Counted from the first letter of the stretch, positions 26,328 to 35,586 are shown. The stretch: 64,000 bases of DNA from Lactobacillus sp. UCMA15818 (GCF_030400225.1 NZ_VJYB01000002.1:376207-440206); one strand, 5' to 3'. Numbers and translations: made by a program. Notes: generated by a model not told the origin, from the sequence alone.

Positions 26328-26366
26328 GGGAGGTTGGGAGTATATTCGTCCAGCCTCCTAATTTTT
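26328..26366 (+). terminator. Hairpin between mreB and mreC (attenuator-like)
   Basis: GGGAGGTTGG (26328-26337) pairs with TCCAGCCTCC (26349-26358), followed by an imperfect T run. It is probably a partial terminator that sets mreB above mreCD. Confidence 0.65.
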
Positions 26367-26401
26367 GGATATGTCTATGAGTTTAGTGAGTGGAGGAAAC
26401 A

Positions 26402-27250
26402 ATGCAAAGATTTTTTTTCAATAAAAGACTTATCATTGTACTTATTACATTGATTATTGGGTTTGTATTAGTCGCATTTTCAGTTACTGTTAGAAATGAC
26501 AGGTCAACACCACCAATTATCCAACAAATTGGTAACGATACTGCAGGCTTGGTTGATAGGGTGGTAAGTTATCCAATTAGTGCGGTTGGCAATGCGGGTA
26601 GCGCAGTCGGAAGTTTGCTTAATACTTATCAAGAAAATCAGAAATTAAAAAAACAAGTTGATAATTTGGCATCTGAGAAGGTTTCCAATCAGACGATTCG
26701 CAGAGAAAATGCAGCTTTGAAAAAACAATTGAAGTTGAATAAGTCTTTGACAAATTATACTGCGGTAACGTCTTATGTCATCGCAAGGACACCTTCTTCA
26801 TGGCAAAATCAAATAATTATCAGCAAAGGGTCACTAGCTGGTGTCAAGAAGAATGCATCCGTCTTGTCTGACAAAGGTTTGGTTGGACGAGTTACCGAAG
26901 TAAATAAGACGAATAGTAAGGTCGAACTAATTAGTACAACGAATGATAATGCTAATCGCTTTGCTACAACAATTATTACAGATGATGGGTCAGTCAATGG
27001 TTTAATTACTAACTATAATGCTAACACCAACCGGCTAATAATGGGGCAGATTGATTCTCAAAAGACAATGAAGAAGGGTGATAAGGTCATTACTTCTGGT
27101 ATGGGTGGCAATTCTCCTCAGGGAATCTATGTTGGGACCGTTATGAAAGTTGAAAAAGACGATTATGGATTGGCCACAAAAGTCGAAATAAAGCCTGCAG
27201 CAGATTTGACAAATCTTAATATTGTTACTGTTGCAGAGAGAACAGATTAG
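26402..27250 (+). CDS. mreC: Rod shape-determining protein MreC
   Basis: A 282-residue bitopic membrane protein: a basic start, one membrane helix at about residues 10-30, a coiled coil at about 60-110 (NQKLKKQVDNLASEK) and a beta-rich extracellular domain with VIARTPSSWQNQIII and VISSGMGG-like ends. MreC links MreB filaments to penicillin-binding proteins. ATG 26402 follows GGAGGAAAC. It lies in one operon with mreD. Confidence 0.95.
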   Translation: MQRFFFNKRLIIVLITLIIGFVLVAFSVTVRNDRSTPPIIQQIGNDTAGLVDRVVSYPISAVGNAGSAVGSLLNTYQENQKLKKQVDNLASEKVSNQTIRRENAALKKQLKLNKSLTNYTAVTSYVIARTPSSWQNQIIISKGSLAGVKKNASVLSDKGLVGRVTEVNKTNSKVELISTTNDNANRFATTIITDDGSVNGLITNYNANTNRLIMGQIDSQKTMKKGDKVITSGMGGNSPQGIYVGTVMKVEKDDYGLATKVEIKPAADLTNLNIVTVAERTD

Positions 27251-27261
27251 AGGTTGGTTTG

Positions 27262-27777
27262 ATGAGAATTTCAAAAATACGTTATTATTACCCTTTAGGT
27301 CTGTTCGTCGCTCTTTTTCTAGATGGAACTTTAAGTAATATGTTTGCGGGTGCTTTCTTTAAGGCTAGTTTGTCCATTGAAAGTCGTTTATTTATTCTTT
27401 GGGTTGTAATGAGTGTTTTTTTTGCCAAAGTTGAGCATCCTTTTTTTTGGGCAGTTACGGTTGGATTAACTTTTGATTTGTTTTTTACAGGCATAATTGG
27501 ACCATTTTTTATGTTGGTTCCACTGATCCTTTATTTAACCAAAGTAATGTATAGTTTTTTTACACCATCCTTTATTGTGGTACTATTAATTTATCTGATA
27601 GATATTGCACTTTTTACACTTTTATTCTACTGGATTAACGTACTGATTGGTTTTACAAGTGTTTCGCTTGCAATCTTTATCAGCAGTACACTAGGACCCA
27701 CGTTAGCATTTAACTTGGCAGCGTTTGTAATATTATATTTGCCAATTAAAGGACTAATGGAGATGTCCTCAAGATAA
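27262..27777 (+). CDS. mreD: Rod shape-determining protein MreD
   Basis: A 171-residue polytopic membrane protein with about five hydrophobic helices, including LGLFVALFLDGTLSNMF and the family-typical TVGLTFDLFFTGIIGPF. It completes the MreBCD elongation complex. ATG 27262 lies 11 bases after mreC; TTG 27259 is in frame but less likely. The sequence is poorly conserved in this family, so context carries much of the assignment. Confidence 0.9.
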   Translation: MRISKIRYYYPLGLFVALFLDGTLSNMFAGAFFKASLSIESRLFILWVVMSVFFAKVEHPFFWAVTVGLTFDLFFTGIIGPFFMLVPLILYLTKVMYSFFTPSFIVVLLIYLIDIALFTLLFYWINVLIGFTSVSLAIFISSTLGPTLAFNLAAFVILYLPIKGLMEMSSR

Positions 27778-27792
27778 GGGGGGTGGATTGAA

Positions 27793-28470
27793 ATGCAGAA
27801 TGTTGTTTTAAAGGGGCACAAAGATGGTTATGTGATAGCGATTCGTGCTGATTCTAAGTTTGAAGATATACTTGCTGAAGTAACAGCTCTATTCGCAGAC
27901 TTGCAGAAGGATAAAAAACGGGATGCCACACAGCCAATCTCTTTTAACATTACTACAGGAACAAGGTTGCTAAGTGCCGAAGAAAAGAAAAAGATTGAGG
28001 ATATTGTAAGTAATTATCCGCTTTTTTCGATACATAAATTCACTTCAGATGTTATGCTTGTTCAAGATGCCATTGAGATGGTTGAGAGTAAAGTAGTGCA
28101 CCTCAATGCGAATACGGTGAGAAATGGACAAATCGAATATATTAAAGGTGATGTTCTATTTATCGGTAATTTGCATCGTGGGGGAATTTTGAGAGCCACT
28201 GGTAATATATTCTTACTTGGTAATTGTGAAGGAATCATACATGCAGGTTATTTAAGTGATGCACAGGCAATTATTGCGGGAAATGTTTCAAAAGCCCAAC
28301 AGGTTAGAATTGCGGATGTAGTTGATATCATTTCTGATGACGAGCACAAGATAACGAAAAATGGTGAGAATATAGTGTATGTTAACGATTTGCATGTACT
28401 TGATTATACTGAACGGGATCAAGTAAAAGCAATTAGACCAAAACTATTTGCACACATGGGAGGTTACTAA
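27793..28470 (+). CDS. minC: Septum site-determining protein MinC
   Basis: A 225-residue MinC that blocks FtsZ assembly away from midcell. An N-terminal domain of about 100 residues binds FtsZ; the C-terminal right-handed beta-helix domain binds MinD and reads GDVLFIGNLHRGGILRATGN and GNCEGIIHAG. ATG 27793 follows AAGGGGGGTGG. It is followed by minD after 2 bases. Confidence 0.95.
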   Translation: MQNVVLKGHKDGYVIAIRADSKFEDILAEVTALFADLQKDKKRDATQPISFNITTGTRLLSAEEKKKIEDIVSNYPLFSIHKFTSDVMLVQDAIEMVESKVVHLNANTVRNGQIEYIKGDVLFIGNLHRGGILRATGNIFLLGNCEGIIHAGYLSDAQAIIAGNVSKAQQVRIADVVDIISDDEHKITKNGENIVYVNDLHVLDYTERDQVKAIRPKLFAHMGGY

Positions 28471-28472
28471 AG

Positions 28473-29279
28473 ATGGGCAAAGCGATTGTTGTTACTTCTG
28501 GAAAAGGTGGGGTAGGAAAGACAACTACCTCTGCTAATTTAGGAACTGCACTTGCACTCTCGGATAAAAAGGTTTGTTTACTTGATTTAGATATTGGTTT
28601 AAGAAATCTCGATGTTATTTTAGGCTTAGATAATAGAATTATTTATGATATTGTGGATGTTGCTAAAGGAAGAGCAAAATTGCATCAGGCTTTAATCAAG
28701 GATAAGCGTTTTGACGACAAACTATTTTTACTGCCAGCGGCGCAAAACGCTGATAAGTCAGTACTTGAACCAAGTGAAGTTAAGGCAATTGTTGATGAAT
28801 TAAAACCTGACTATGACTATGTTCTGATTGACTGTCCAGCAGGGATTGAACAAGGATTCCTAAATGCTATTGCAGGGGCAGATCAGGCAATTGTTGTTTC
28901 AACACCTGAAATTTCGGCTGTTCGTGATGCAGACCGCGTTATTGGGCTACTTGAAAAAGCTGGTTTGGAAGAAGCTCCACAATTAATTATCAATAGAATC
29001 AGAACTCATATGATGAATGACGGGCAAGTTATGGATATTGACGAAATAACGCATCATTTATCTATTAATCTACTTGGAATTGTCTTTGACGATGACAAAG
29101 TAATTAGTACCTCTAATAAGGGAGAGCCTATTGTTTTGGACGAGACTAACCCAGCTGCACAGGGATATCGTAATATCGCACGTAGGATGCAAGGAGAGAC
29201 AGTTCCTTTGATGAATATCAAAGAAGTCGGGAAGAAAGGCTTCTTTCAAAATGTTTTTTCATGGCTTAAGAAAAAATAG
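28473..29279 (+). CDS. minD: Septum site-determining ATPase MinD
   Basis: A 268-residue ParA-type ATPase that recruits MinC to the membrane. The deviant Walker A GKGGVGKTT is at residues 10-18 with Lys11 and Lys16, and DCPAGIEQGF contains the switch II Asp. The C-terminus GFFQNVFSWLKKK is an amphipathic membrane-targeting helix. No minE is seen, as expected in Firmicutes. It ends the mre-min run before a terminator at 29295-29337. Confidence 0.97.
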   Translation: MGKAIVVTSGKGGVGKTTTSANLGTALALSDKKVCLLDLDIGLRNLDVILGLDNRIIYDIVDVAKGRAKLHQALIKDKRFDDKLFLLPAAQNADKSVLEPSEVKAIVDELKPDYDYVLIDCPAGIEQGFLNAIAGADQAIVVSTPEISAVRDADRVIGLLEKAGLEEAPQLIINRIRTHMMNDGQVMDIDEITHHLSINLLGIVFDDDKVISTSNKGEPIVLDETNPAAQGYRNIARRMQGETVPLMNIKEVGKKGFFQNVFSWLKKK

Positions 29280-29294
29280 GAATAATTTATAATT

Positions 29295-29337
29295 AAAAAA
29301 AGACGGAGAATTATCAGGACTTCGTTTTTTTTGTCTT
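29295..29337 (+). terminator. minD terminator
   Basis: AAAAAAAGACGGAG pairs with the ACTTCGTTTTTTTT arm around an AT-rich loop, ending in a T8 run about 40 bases after the minD stop. Confidence 0.7.
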
Positions 29338-29450
29338 ATTAAGTTCACTGCCCATTAAAAATGACAAATGAATTAATGAAGTGTAAACTTTTGCATAGAT
29401 AGCTTGTTTTTTGCAACGATATTCGGCAAAATTCAGAAAAGGGGAAGCAA

Positions 29451-30902
29451 ATGTCTATAACATTAGCGATTATTGAAGTTATTTTTATGTTGAACCTTGT
29501 TTTTGCAATATTAACAGTGTTCAGAGAAAAGCGTGAAATCTCAGCCACATGGGCTTGGTTGCTGGTTTTACTTTTATTACCTGTAATAGGTTTTATTCTG
29601 TATTTAATTATTGGAAAAAAACTTTCACGAAACAAAATTGATGATATTCGTACGCAAAAACAAATTGGAATTGATCAGTTGGTTAGCCTGCAAAAAGAGC
29701 AGTGGGATGAAAAAGAATTACTGCCAGCAGATGAAATAACTGATACGGCCCGCGAGATGGCACATCTTTTTTTAGAAACCGATAAAGCTATTTTAACTAA
29801 GCACAATAAAGTTGAGATATTGATAGATGGTAAAGAAAAGTTTAGAAGGTTATTTGCGGATATTGCGACTGCAACTGACCATGTTCATGTAGAGTACTAT
29901 ACGATTTATAATGATGAAATTGGGAACCAACTCTTACACCTGCTTGAGAAAAAAGCTGCTGAGGGTGTCAAGGTAAGGGTGATTTATGATAGTTTTGGTT
30001 CACATGGTACGACTAAAAAGTTTTTTGCTAAATTAGAGGAACTCGGCGGGCGGGCGGAATCATTCTTTAGTTCAGGTCGAAGTTTCTCTAGCTTTCGTCT
30101 AAACTATCGTAATCACCGTAAATTAGTGATTATTGATGGAAAGATCGGCTATATTGGAGGTTTTAATGTAGGAGATCAATACTTAGGTAAGAGTAAGAAA
30201 TTTGGATACTGGAGAGATACACATATTCGTGTACAGGGAAATGCGACTGATTCTATGCAGTCCAGATTTTTCATGGATTGGAATGCGACGGCACCTGAAA
30301 AGGATCGCATTGATTATCAAGAAAATTATTTTCCGTTGGTTAAGAGCCAAGGAAAGACGAGTATCCAAATTGTTTCGAGTGGCCCTGACAATGATATTGA
30401 AAAGATTAAACTCGGATACATTAAGATGATCAATAATGCGACTAAATATATAATGATTCAAACACCATATCTGATACCAGATGATCCGATTTTAGAAGCT
30501 CTTTCTTTAGCGGCATTTTCAGGAATTAAAGTAAAAATTATGATTCCTTCAATGCCAGATCATCCATTTGTATATCGTGCAACACAATACTATGCCCAGT
30601 CGTTAATTGCAACCGGCGTTGAGATATATAGATATGATAATGGTTTCTTGCATTCTAAAACATTAGTTGTGGATGATAGAATTGCGTCTGTTGGTTCTGC
30701 AAATATGGATTATCGAAGTTTTAAGCTGAATTTTGAAGCTAATGCTTTCTTGTATGATCAAGGAATAAGTGAACAATTAAGTAATATTTTTAGGGAAGAT
30801 ATGAAAAAGTCTACCAAATTAACGATGGATGATTTTAAGAAGCAATCATTGTGGCTGAAGTTCAAACAGTATTTTTCGAGACTTTTATCTCCAATTCTAT
30901 AG
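29451..30902 (+). CDS. cls: Cardiolipin synthase
   Basis: A 483-residue ClsA-type enzyme that condenses two phosphatidylglycerols to cardiolipin. Two N-terminal membrane helices (residues about 3-20 and 35-55) precede two phospholipase D motifs: HRKLVIIDGKIGYIGG near 221 and HSKTLVVDDRIASVGSAN near 401. Length is typical. ATG 29451 follows AAAAGGGGAAG. It stands alone between terminators and acts at the membrane, and cardiolipin enriches at poles and septa where the Min system works. Confidence 0.96.
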   Translation: MSITLAIIEVIFMLNLVFAILTVFREKREISATWAWLLVLLLLPVIGFILYLIIGKKLSRNKIDDIRTQKQIGIDQLVSLQKEQWDEKELLPADEITDTAREMAHLFLETDKAILTKHNKVEILIDGKEKFRRLFADIATATDHVHVEYYTIYNDEIGNQLLHLLEKKAAEGVKVRVIYDSFGSHGTTKKFFAKLEELGGRAESFFSSGRSFSSFRLNYRNHRKLVIIDGKIGYIGGFNVGDQYLGKSKKFGYWRDTHIRVQGNATDSMQSRFFMDWNATAPEKDRIDYQENYFPLVKSQGKTSIQIVSSGPDNDIEKIKLGYIKMINNATKYIMIQTPYLIPDDPILEALSLAAFSGIKVKIMIPSMPDHPFVYRATQYYAQSLIATGVEIYRYDNGFLHSKTLVVDDRIASVGSANMDYRSFKLNFEANAFLYDQGISEQLSNIFREDMKKSTKLTMDDFKKQSLWLKFKQYFSRLLSPIL

Positions 30903-30998
30903 AGAGTATTGCCGAGTGATCATATAAGATGAAATTGCTCTAGAATTTAAATTCTTGAGTAGTTCTAATTTGTTTTGAAAGAGTAGATGGAGAAATTA

Positions 30999-31934
30999 AT
31001 GAGCAAGAAAAGAATTTTTGGGATAGTAGTTGGAATATTAATTGTTACTTTACTGGCAGGAATAGGTGGTGCAAGTGCTTATCTTTATAACTTTGCTTTT
31101 GAACCGCAAAAGGCACTTAATTCGAAAGTTCCTATAAAAAAAGCTAAGAAACAAAATACTGATAAGAAGTGGTTAAATAACGTGAAGCAAAAGAGTTGGA
31201 ATGAAATCTCAGCCGGGCAAAATTTAAAACTTCATGCAGTATATGTTCCAGCAAAAAACGAGACAAATAAGACAATAATCGTTGCCCACGGTTATCAGGA
31301 GAATCATAAAGATATGGCTAGTTATATCCGAATGTTTCATGATCTTGGGTATAATGTCTTGGCGCCAGATGATCGTGGTGCAGGTCAGAGCCAGGGAAAA
31401 TATATCGGTTTTGGATGGCCGGATCGCCTAGATTATGTGAAGTGGATCAAGCAGATAATTGCGAAAGACGGTAAGAATTCTGAAATAGGACTTTTTGGTG
31501 TCAGTATGGGTGGAGCAACTGTCATGATGGTTAGCGGTGAGAAGCTGCCTAAACAGGTTAAAGCAATCGTTGAAGATGCTGGATATTCAAGTATTGAGGG
31601 GGAACTGACATATGAACTGAAGTCGCGGTTTAACCTACCAAAGGAACCATTAATTACAACTGCAGCTTGGTATGCTAACTTTAAGGCTGGTTTTAATTTT
31701 AAAGCAGGAAGTTCATTAAAACAGTTACGTAAGAATAAATTGCCGATCTATTTTATCCATGGCGGAGCAGATACATTTGTTCCCACAAAGATGGTCTACC
31801 AAAATTACGCAGCTGCTCAAGAACCCAAGAAAATATGGGTAGCTGCAAAGGCTGGGCACGCGATGACTTACTATGATTACCCAAACGAATATCAGCGGAG
31901 AGTAAGCCACTTTTTTACAGAATATTTACATTGA
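30999..31934 (+). CDS. Membrane-anchored alpha/beta hydrolase
   Basis: A 311-residue protein with an N-terminal membrane helix (about residues 7-28) and an extracellular alpha/beta-hydrolase domain. It has the oxyanion HGYQENHKD region, the nucleophile elbow GVSMGG (Ser near 169), the acid in GGADTFVP (near 257) and His in KAGHAMTY (near 288). It resembles the BAAT/S9-like family near E. coli FrsA relatives and Bacillus YqkD; the substrate is unknown. ATG 30999 has GGAG 7 bases upstream. It converges with the pseudoenzyme gene across a shared terminator. Confidence 0.85.
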   Translation: MSKKRIFGIVVGILIVTLLAGIGGASAYLYNFAFEPQKALNSKVPIKKAKKQNTDKKWLNNVKQKSWNEISAGQNLKLHAVYVPAKNETNKTIIVAHGYQENHKDMASYIRMFHDLGYNVLAPDDRGAGQSQGKYIGFGWPDRLDYVKWIKQIIAKDGKNSEIGLFGVSMGGATVMMVSGEKLPKQVKAIVEDAGYSSIEGELTYELKSRFNLPKEPLITTAAWYANFKAGFNFKAGSSLKQLRKNKLPIYFIHGGADTFVPTKMVYQNYAAAQEPKKIWVAAKAGHAMTYYDYPNEYQRRVSHFFTEYLH

Positions 31935-31948
31935 TAATTTTATAGAAT

Positions 31949-32020
31949 AAAAAGAGTGCGTTTTTCAGTAGTTTTGGACGAATATCCAAATTCTACTCCC
32001 TAATAACGTACTCTTTTTTT
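31949..32020. terminator. Bidirectional terminator
   Basis: AAAAAGAGTGCGTT (from about 31949) pairs with AACGTACTCTTTTTTT (to 32020) around a roughly 40-base middle. It serves the convergent hydrolase and pseudoenzyme genes. Confidence 0.75.
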
Positions 32021-32034
32021 ATATTATAGTGTTT

Positions 32035-32937
32035 TTACCAGAAAATGATTTGTGTGCTTTTTAAATCTTGCTTTAATTGCAAAAGCTCATGGTCATCGAT
32101 GGGAGTAATCAAGGGTGTAATCCCTCCAACCGGGCCTTTTTCAATAACAGGGTGCAGCATTGGATCAACATAGTTATCTGAGGAAGCGGTTAATACAAAT
32201 TTTGTACTAATTTGGCGGATGTTTCTCAAATTTTCTTTATCTTTTGGTAAAGAAGTTAAAAATTCTTCATTAGGAAAGAAAAAACTTAGAAATTTGGCGT
32301 AATCTTCTTGCCAAATAATCAGCGTGTTATGCTCTTTAGCAGTTTCGTTATATTTAGCAAGGCGCTCAGGATTTAGCGCGGAGAATCGGACCTTTGCATG
32401 CGCATCAGCAGGGAGATGAGCAATGAATTTGCCAAATTGTTTTTGGATACCTGCTTCACTAATGACAGGAGAGGAATTGTTTGTATACATTTTTGTATCT
32501 AAGTAAAAAACTATTGGTTGCTCCTTGCGAATGATTTTTTTCCAGTTTTTGATACGTTTATTATGTGCACCTTTATTAGTAAATGAATGACAATAAAAAA
32601 TAGATTTATTTGTTGAATTAATAAGAAAAACAAGTGAACCGAATAAGGAGTCATCATTTTTGTAAGCTGTTATTTCTAGTCCAGCAATTTTTTGCGTGTA
32701 CTGTGCTGGAATCATTTTAGGCTGGTTTTGCAGCTTAGCAATGAAACCAAAACGGATTAACTTTTGAATTAACGTGTAAAGTTCTTGTGATAAGTAGAAT
32801 CTGACATTTTTATCGGCTGTTCTCAGAGCTTGGATGTTATTTTCACTATAATGTGTGATAAAGACCCGTTCTTTAAGAACAACTTCACGAACATCAAGCT
32901 GAACATTTTCGAAAATCAATTCTGAATTATGTGTCAT
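32035..32937 (-). CDS. Metallo-beta-lactamase-fold protein without metal ligands (RNase J/exonuclease-like pseudoenzyme)
   Basis: A 300-residue protein that tracks the MBL-fold exonuclease (RNase J-like) layout but has lost its metal site. VFITHYSENNIQALRTADKN stands where VFITHAHxDHIGAL is expected; a later DDSLFGSLVFLI replaces DHSxPGxxGFLI; SIFYCHSFTNKGAH replaces IxYTGDFRxHG. These correspondences are by eye. The N-terminal strand with TGGTG-type metal-site glycines is absent, and the protein is about 130 residues shorter than active relatives. A regulatory or RNA-binding role is possible but unproven. ATG 32937; divergent from the HesB-like gene. Confidence 0.5.
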   Translation of the reverse strand: MTHNSELIFENVQLDVREVVLKERVFITHYSENNIQALRTADKNVRFYLSQELYTLIQKLIRFGFIAKLQNQPKMIPAQYTQKIAGLEITAYKNDDSLFGSLVFLINSTNKSIFYCHSFTNKGAHNKRIKNWKKIIRKEQPIVFYLDTKMYTNNSSPVISEAGIQKQFGKFIAHLPADAHAKVRFSALNPERLAKYNETAKEHNTLIIWQEDYAKFLSFFFPNEEFLTSLPKDKENLRNIRQISTKFVLTASSDNYVDPMLHPVIEKGPVGGITPLITPIDDHELLQLKQDLKSTQIIFW

Positions 32938-32982
32938 GTTAAAATCTCCTTTGGTAATACTAACTTTTTAGAAGCAGATATT

Positions 32983-33010
32983 TTGAGTCTTTTAATATAA
33001 CGTGTACAAT
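32983..33010 (+). promoter_or_regulatory. Promoter of the HesB-like gene
   Basis: TTGAGT (32983-32988) and TACAAT (33005-33010) lie 16 bases apart, 40 bases before the start codon. Confidence 0.55.
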
Positions 33011-33049
33011 ATAGTTGAGGCACAATAAAAATGAATGGAGGAATTAAAA

Positions 33050-33412
33050 ATGTATTTGAAAATCACTCCGGAAGCACAAACAAAATTACAAAGCAAGATA
33101 GGCGACACGGATGTCAAAGTTTTATTGGACTTTGATGATGGTGTGGGAGCCTTTTCACGTGTTGGCACCTGTACTTTAGCATCCGTTTTTCGCGTACTTT
33201 TAGTTGACCCAGCTGTTGATTCGCACGATTATGATGAAAATCTTGATACTGATATGGGTTCATTTGCTATTAAGGGCTATAGTAAGATGTACATGGACGA
33301 AAATATGACCTTAGAGCTAAATGAGAAGACCCAAATGTTACGTCTTAAAGGTGCCAATTCTGGTGAGTTAACGGCAGCTGTCAACGTCGAGCGCTTTGAA
33401 GTTGGAGTCTAA
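33050..33412 (+). CDS. HesB/IscA-like family protein lacking the cysteine triad
   Basis: A 120-residue protein of the Fe-S biosynthesis (HesB/IscA-like, YneR type) fold: MYLKITPEAQTKLQ at the start, LLDFDDGVG and GSFAIKGYSKMYMDENMTLEL later. True A-type carriers have three conserved cysteines in C-x60-C-x-C; here only one Cys (GTCTLA) is seen, so an Fe-S carrier role is doubtful and the function is open. ATG 33050 has GGAGG 7-9 bases upstream. Monocistronic, ending at a repeat head that can act as terminator. Confidence 0.8.
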   Translation: MYLKITPEAQTKLQSKIGDTDVKVLLDFDDGVGAFSRVGTCTLASVFRVLLVDPAVDSHDYDENLDTDMGSFAIKGYSKMYMDENMTLELNEKTQMLRLKGANSGELTAAVNVERFEVGV

Positions 33413-33445
33413 TTTAGGCTAATAATTCCTTAATCTGAGTAAAGT

Positions 33446-33608
33446 AGGAGCTAGATCAAAATTTAACTTTTGATCTGGTTTTTTTGTTGGTTTCAGATAA
33501 ATGTGTTCTACAAGGCAAACTTATTCGTCTAATTTCGAATTACCCATAGTAATACTTTGTTCGTAATTCTAAGTAGTACTCGAAACTTTTTGTCAGATGG
33601 GATACTCT
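33446..33608 (+). repeat. Interspersed repeat copy, nearly full length
   Basis: The head AGATCAAAA, loop TTTAAC, TTTTGATCT (33453-33475) is perfect and followed by T7. The tail (GATAAATGTGTTCTACAAGG, TTCGTCTAATTTCGAATTAC, AGTAGTACTCGAAACTTTTT) runs to about 33608 in plus orientation. It lies between the convergent HesB-like and C69 dipeptidase genes. Confidence 0.8.
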
Positions 33609-33616
33609 ACTTTTTA

Positions 33617-35050
33617 TCATAAATTAGCATCGGTTTTAAAATCAAGTGGTGAGAAGGCAGTTGCTTCGGTAATCAGTTGAGCAGTTAATTCTTCCACTTT
33701 TTTGATTGCGTAAAGAGCATTTTCATTTGAACTTTTTGTAATAAATACGATTTTATCTTTTGAAGTTAGACCACTTTGAACATGTTTATCAGTTTCACGA
33801 ATCCGTTTATTTAGCTCAATCCTAACTTCCTTTTGCAGTGCCTTTAACTTTGAACCAAATTCTAAATAGTTACTGTCGACCAAAATGCCAAGTAATTTGT
33901 ATTTCCAATAAGCTGAGTCTGTACTGTAAGTGGCATCTCCTTTTTTATAGGATTCTGGAGTATCACTGATGGCTGCATAGAAAGGAACAAAAATACTTTG
34001 AGCAGTGACACCCATGGCAAGCCATTGGATTCCTGCAAGTTCAGTGGGGAATCCAGGACGAATTTGGAGAATATGTGATTCTTGTGTTTTTGCTAGACTA
34101 ATTGGACGAAATTTGTGTTTTAATTCCACAGGACCTTGTCCAATTGGATCAAAGTCTGTTCCTTGGAAATGTGAACTAAGAATGAATTCAATATCTTCAC
34201 GGCTGATGAGATGACTTGCTTTACGAATGAAAGGAAGTTCTTGACTCATTGGATCTTGGATAATTTCAGGATTCAAGTATTTTTGACCATACCACACACG
34301 TGGGGTGCTATAGATTGCATCACTCAAATCTTGCGTTCCAAAAATTTTACGGAAATTAAAAGAGTCTGTGGCAATATTTAGTTTATTTAGCGAAACAAAA
34401 GCAACAATACCAGTTGAGAATAAGAAATTATTCTTATCTGTAAAGTCGATTTCTTGAATTGCTAGCTGATTGGCAACGACAGCATAGGAATCAGCAGGAA
34501 TCCGTTGTGCCACCCAATGATGACCTGTTGCGATCTCCATATACCAAGATTCTGCTTGATCAGCAAATAAAATACCGTTTGATTCACTTGCCCCTTTTTC
34601 CTCAACAATTCTGCCGAGATACTGGACACCCTCACGTGCAGAATGTATATATGGCAGTGTTACTGTGATCATTGCTTCTTCGCCAATTCCTTCAGAAACC
34701 AGTGGATCAGCTCCGAGAACTCGTTCGTTGGCATATGCACTTTCAGTAGCACTCATTGCGACACCATACTCATTAAAGCCGTCTTCGGCAAAGATCCCAT
34801 ACTTATCTGTCCATTCGGGTGTGGCAGTGTAGCGTCCACTAGTTTGGGGTAATTCCATTGTGAACCCATTGTCTGGTGAAACAAAAAGCTTCTGTTTGGC
34901 GTGATCACCATGAGGATATACTTTAAAATGTTTTGGCCAAGCAGTCTTTGCATCTTCGTTTCGAGCAATCATGATTGAACCATCAATACTTGCTTTTTTT
35001 CCTACAAGAATACTTGTGCAAGCTGAAAAACTTTGTTCTTTAAATGCCAA
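33617..35050 (-). CDS. C69 family dipeptidase (PepD type)
   Basis: A 477-residue N-terminal-nucleophile peptidase of family C69, which splits a broad range of dipeptides. Unlike enzymes made as longer precursors, the catalytic Cys11 lies near the start (SFSACTSILVGKKAS) and a short propeptide of ten residues would be removed. DGSIMIARNEDA and YGIFAEDGFNEYGVAMSATES are also family-typical. The start is TTG 35050 with a weak AGAAAGAAG 8 bases upstream. Lactobacilli usually have several such paralogs; this one stands alone. The exact pepD paralog name cannot be assigned. Confidence 0.93.
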   Translation of the reverse strand: MAFKEQSFSACTSILVGKKASIDGSIMIARNEDAKTAWPKHFKVYPHGDHAKQKLFVSPDNGFTMELPQTSGRYTATPEWTDKYGIFAEDGFNEYGVAMSATESAYANERVLGADPLVSEGIGEEAMITVTLPYIHSAREGVQYLGRIVEEKGASESNGILFADQAESWYMEIATGHHWVAQRIPADSYAVVANQLAIQEIDFTDKNNFLFSTGIVAFVSLNKLNIATDSFNFRKIFGTQDLSDAIYSTPRVWYGQKYLNPEIIQDPMSQELPFIRKASHLISREDIEFILSSHFQGTDFDPIGQGPVELKHKFRPISLAKTQESHILQIRPGFPTELAGIQWLAMGVTAQSIFVPFYAAISDTPESYKKGDATYSTDSAYWKYKLLGILVDSNYLEFGSKLKALQKEVRIELNKRIRETDKHVQSGLTSKDKIVFITKSSNENALYAIKKVEELTAQLITEATAFSPLDFKTDANL

Positions 35051-35400
35051 ATTAATTCTTCTTTCTTTTTCTAAATTATTTCGTTAAAATAATTCTAGCA
35101 TAGCATTGTTCTTTGTTGTAAAAAAAGTTATTACCATAATGACTTTCTTAATTCGGTCTGAATTATATAAATTAAAGCAAATTGTAGCATAAGTGGATTC
35201 TGTGATGTCTACAAACTTTGTTAATGCGAAAAATTTGCAGATAAAGAGCAGCAAGTTAAAATCAAGAACAAGTTGGATAATTAGTAAAAAGAGAAAGAAT
35301 CTTTTTTTAAATAGCATTTTTAGGAATTTTAATTGCTTTCTAATATTATTTCTGCTTTAATATAACTAACATTAATGTTTTAGTGAAAAGGGGAAAAAGG
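35051..35400. other. AT-rich divergent intergenic region
   Basis: A 350-base gap between the divergent dipeptidase and tautomerase genes. A minus-strand open frame of 77 codons (35084-35317) encodes a hydrophobic start and an ITFFTTKNN segment that faintly recalls the N-terminus of PAP2 phosphatases. It has no ribosome site, so I treat it as noise or a remnant. Promoters for the flanking genes must be here, but none is clear. Confidence 0.4.
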
Positions 35401-35586
35401 ATGCCGATTGTACATATTGATTTAATTGAAGGACGCACACAAGATCAACTTAAACACCTCGTGGAAGATGTCACTAAAGCTGTTAGCAAGAACACTGGAG
35501 CACCAGCTGAACATGTCCACGTTATTCTTAGTGAGATGAAAAAAAACCGCTATAGTGTAGGCGGAATTCTCAAGAGTGATGAATAA
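35401..35586 (+). CDS. 4-oxalocrotonate tautomerase family protein
   Basis: A 61-residue tautomerase-superfamily protein. After Met removal the N-terminal Pro ([13 protein letters not shown]) is the catalytic base of the family, and [18 protein letters not shown] is the typical C-terminal half with a beta-hairpin for hexamer contacts. Physiological substrates of such small tautomerases in lactobacilli are not known. ATG 35401 follows AAAAGG; an in-frame GTG at 35383 would place residues before the catalytic proline and is rejected. Monocistronic, with a terminator at 35604. Confidence 0.92.
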   Translation: MPIVHIDLIEGRTQDQLKHLVEDVTKAVSKNTGAPAEHVHVILSEMKKNRYSVGGILKSDE

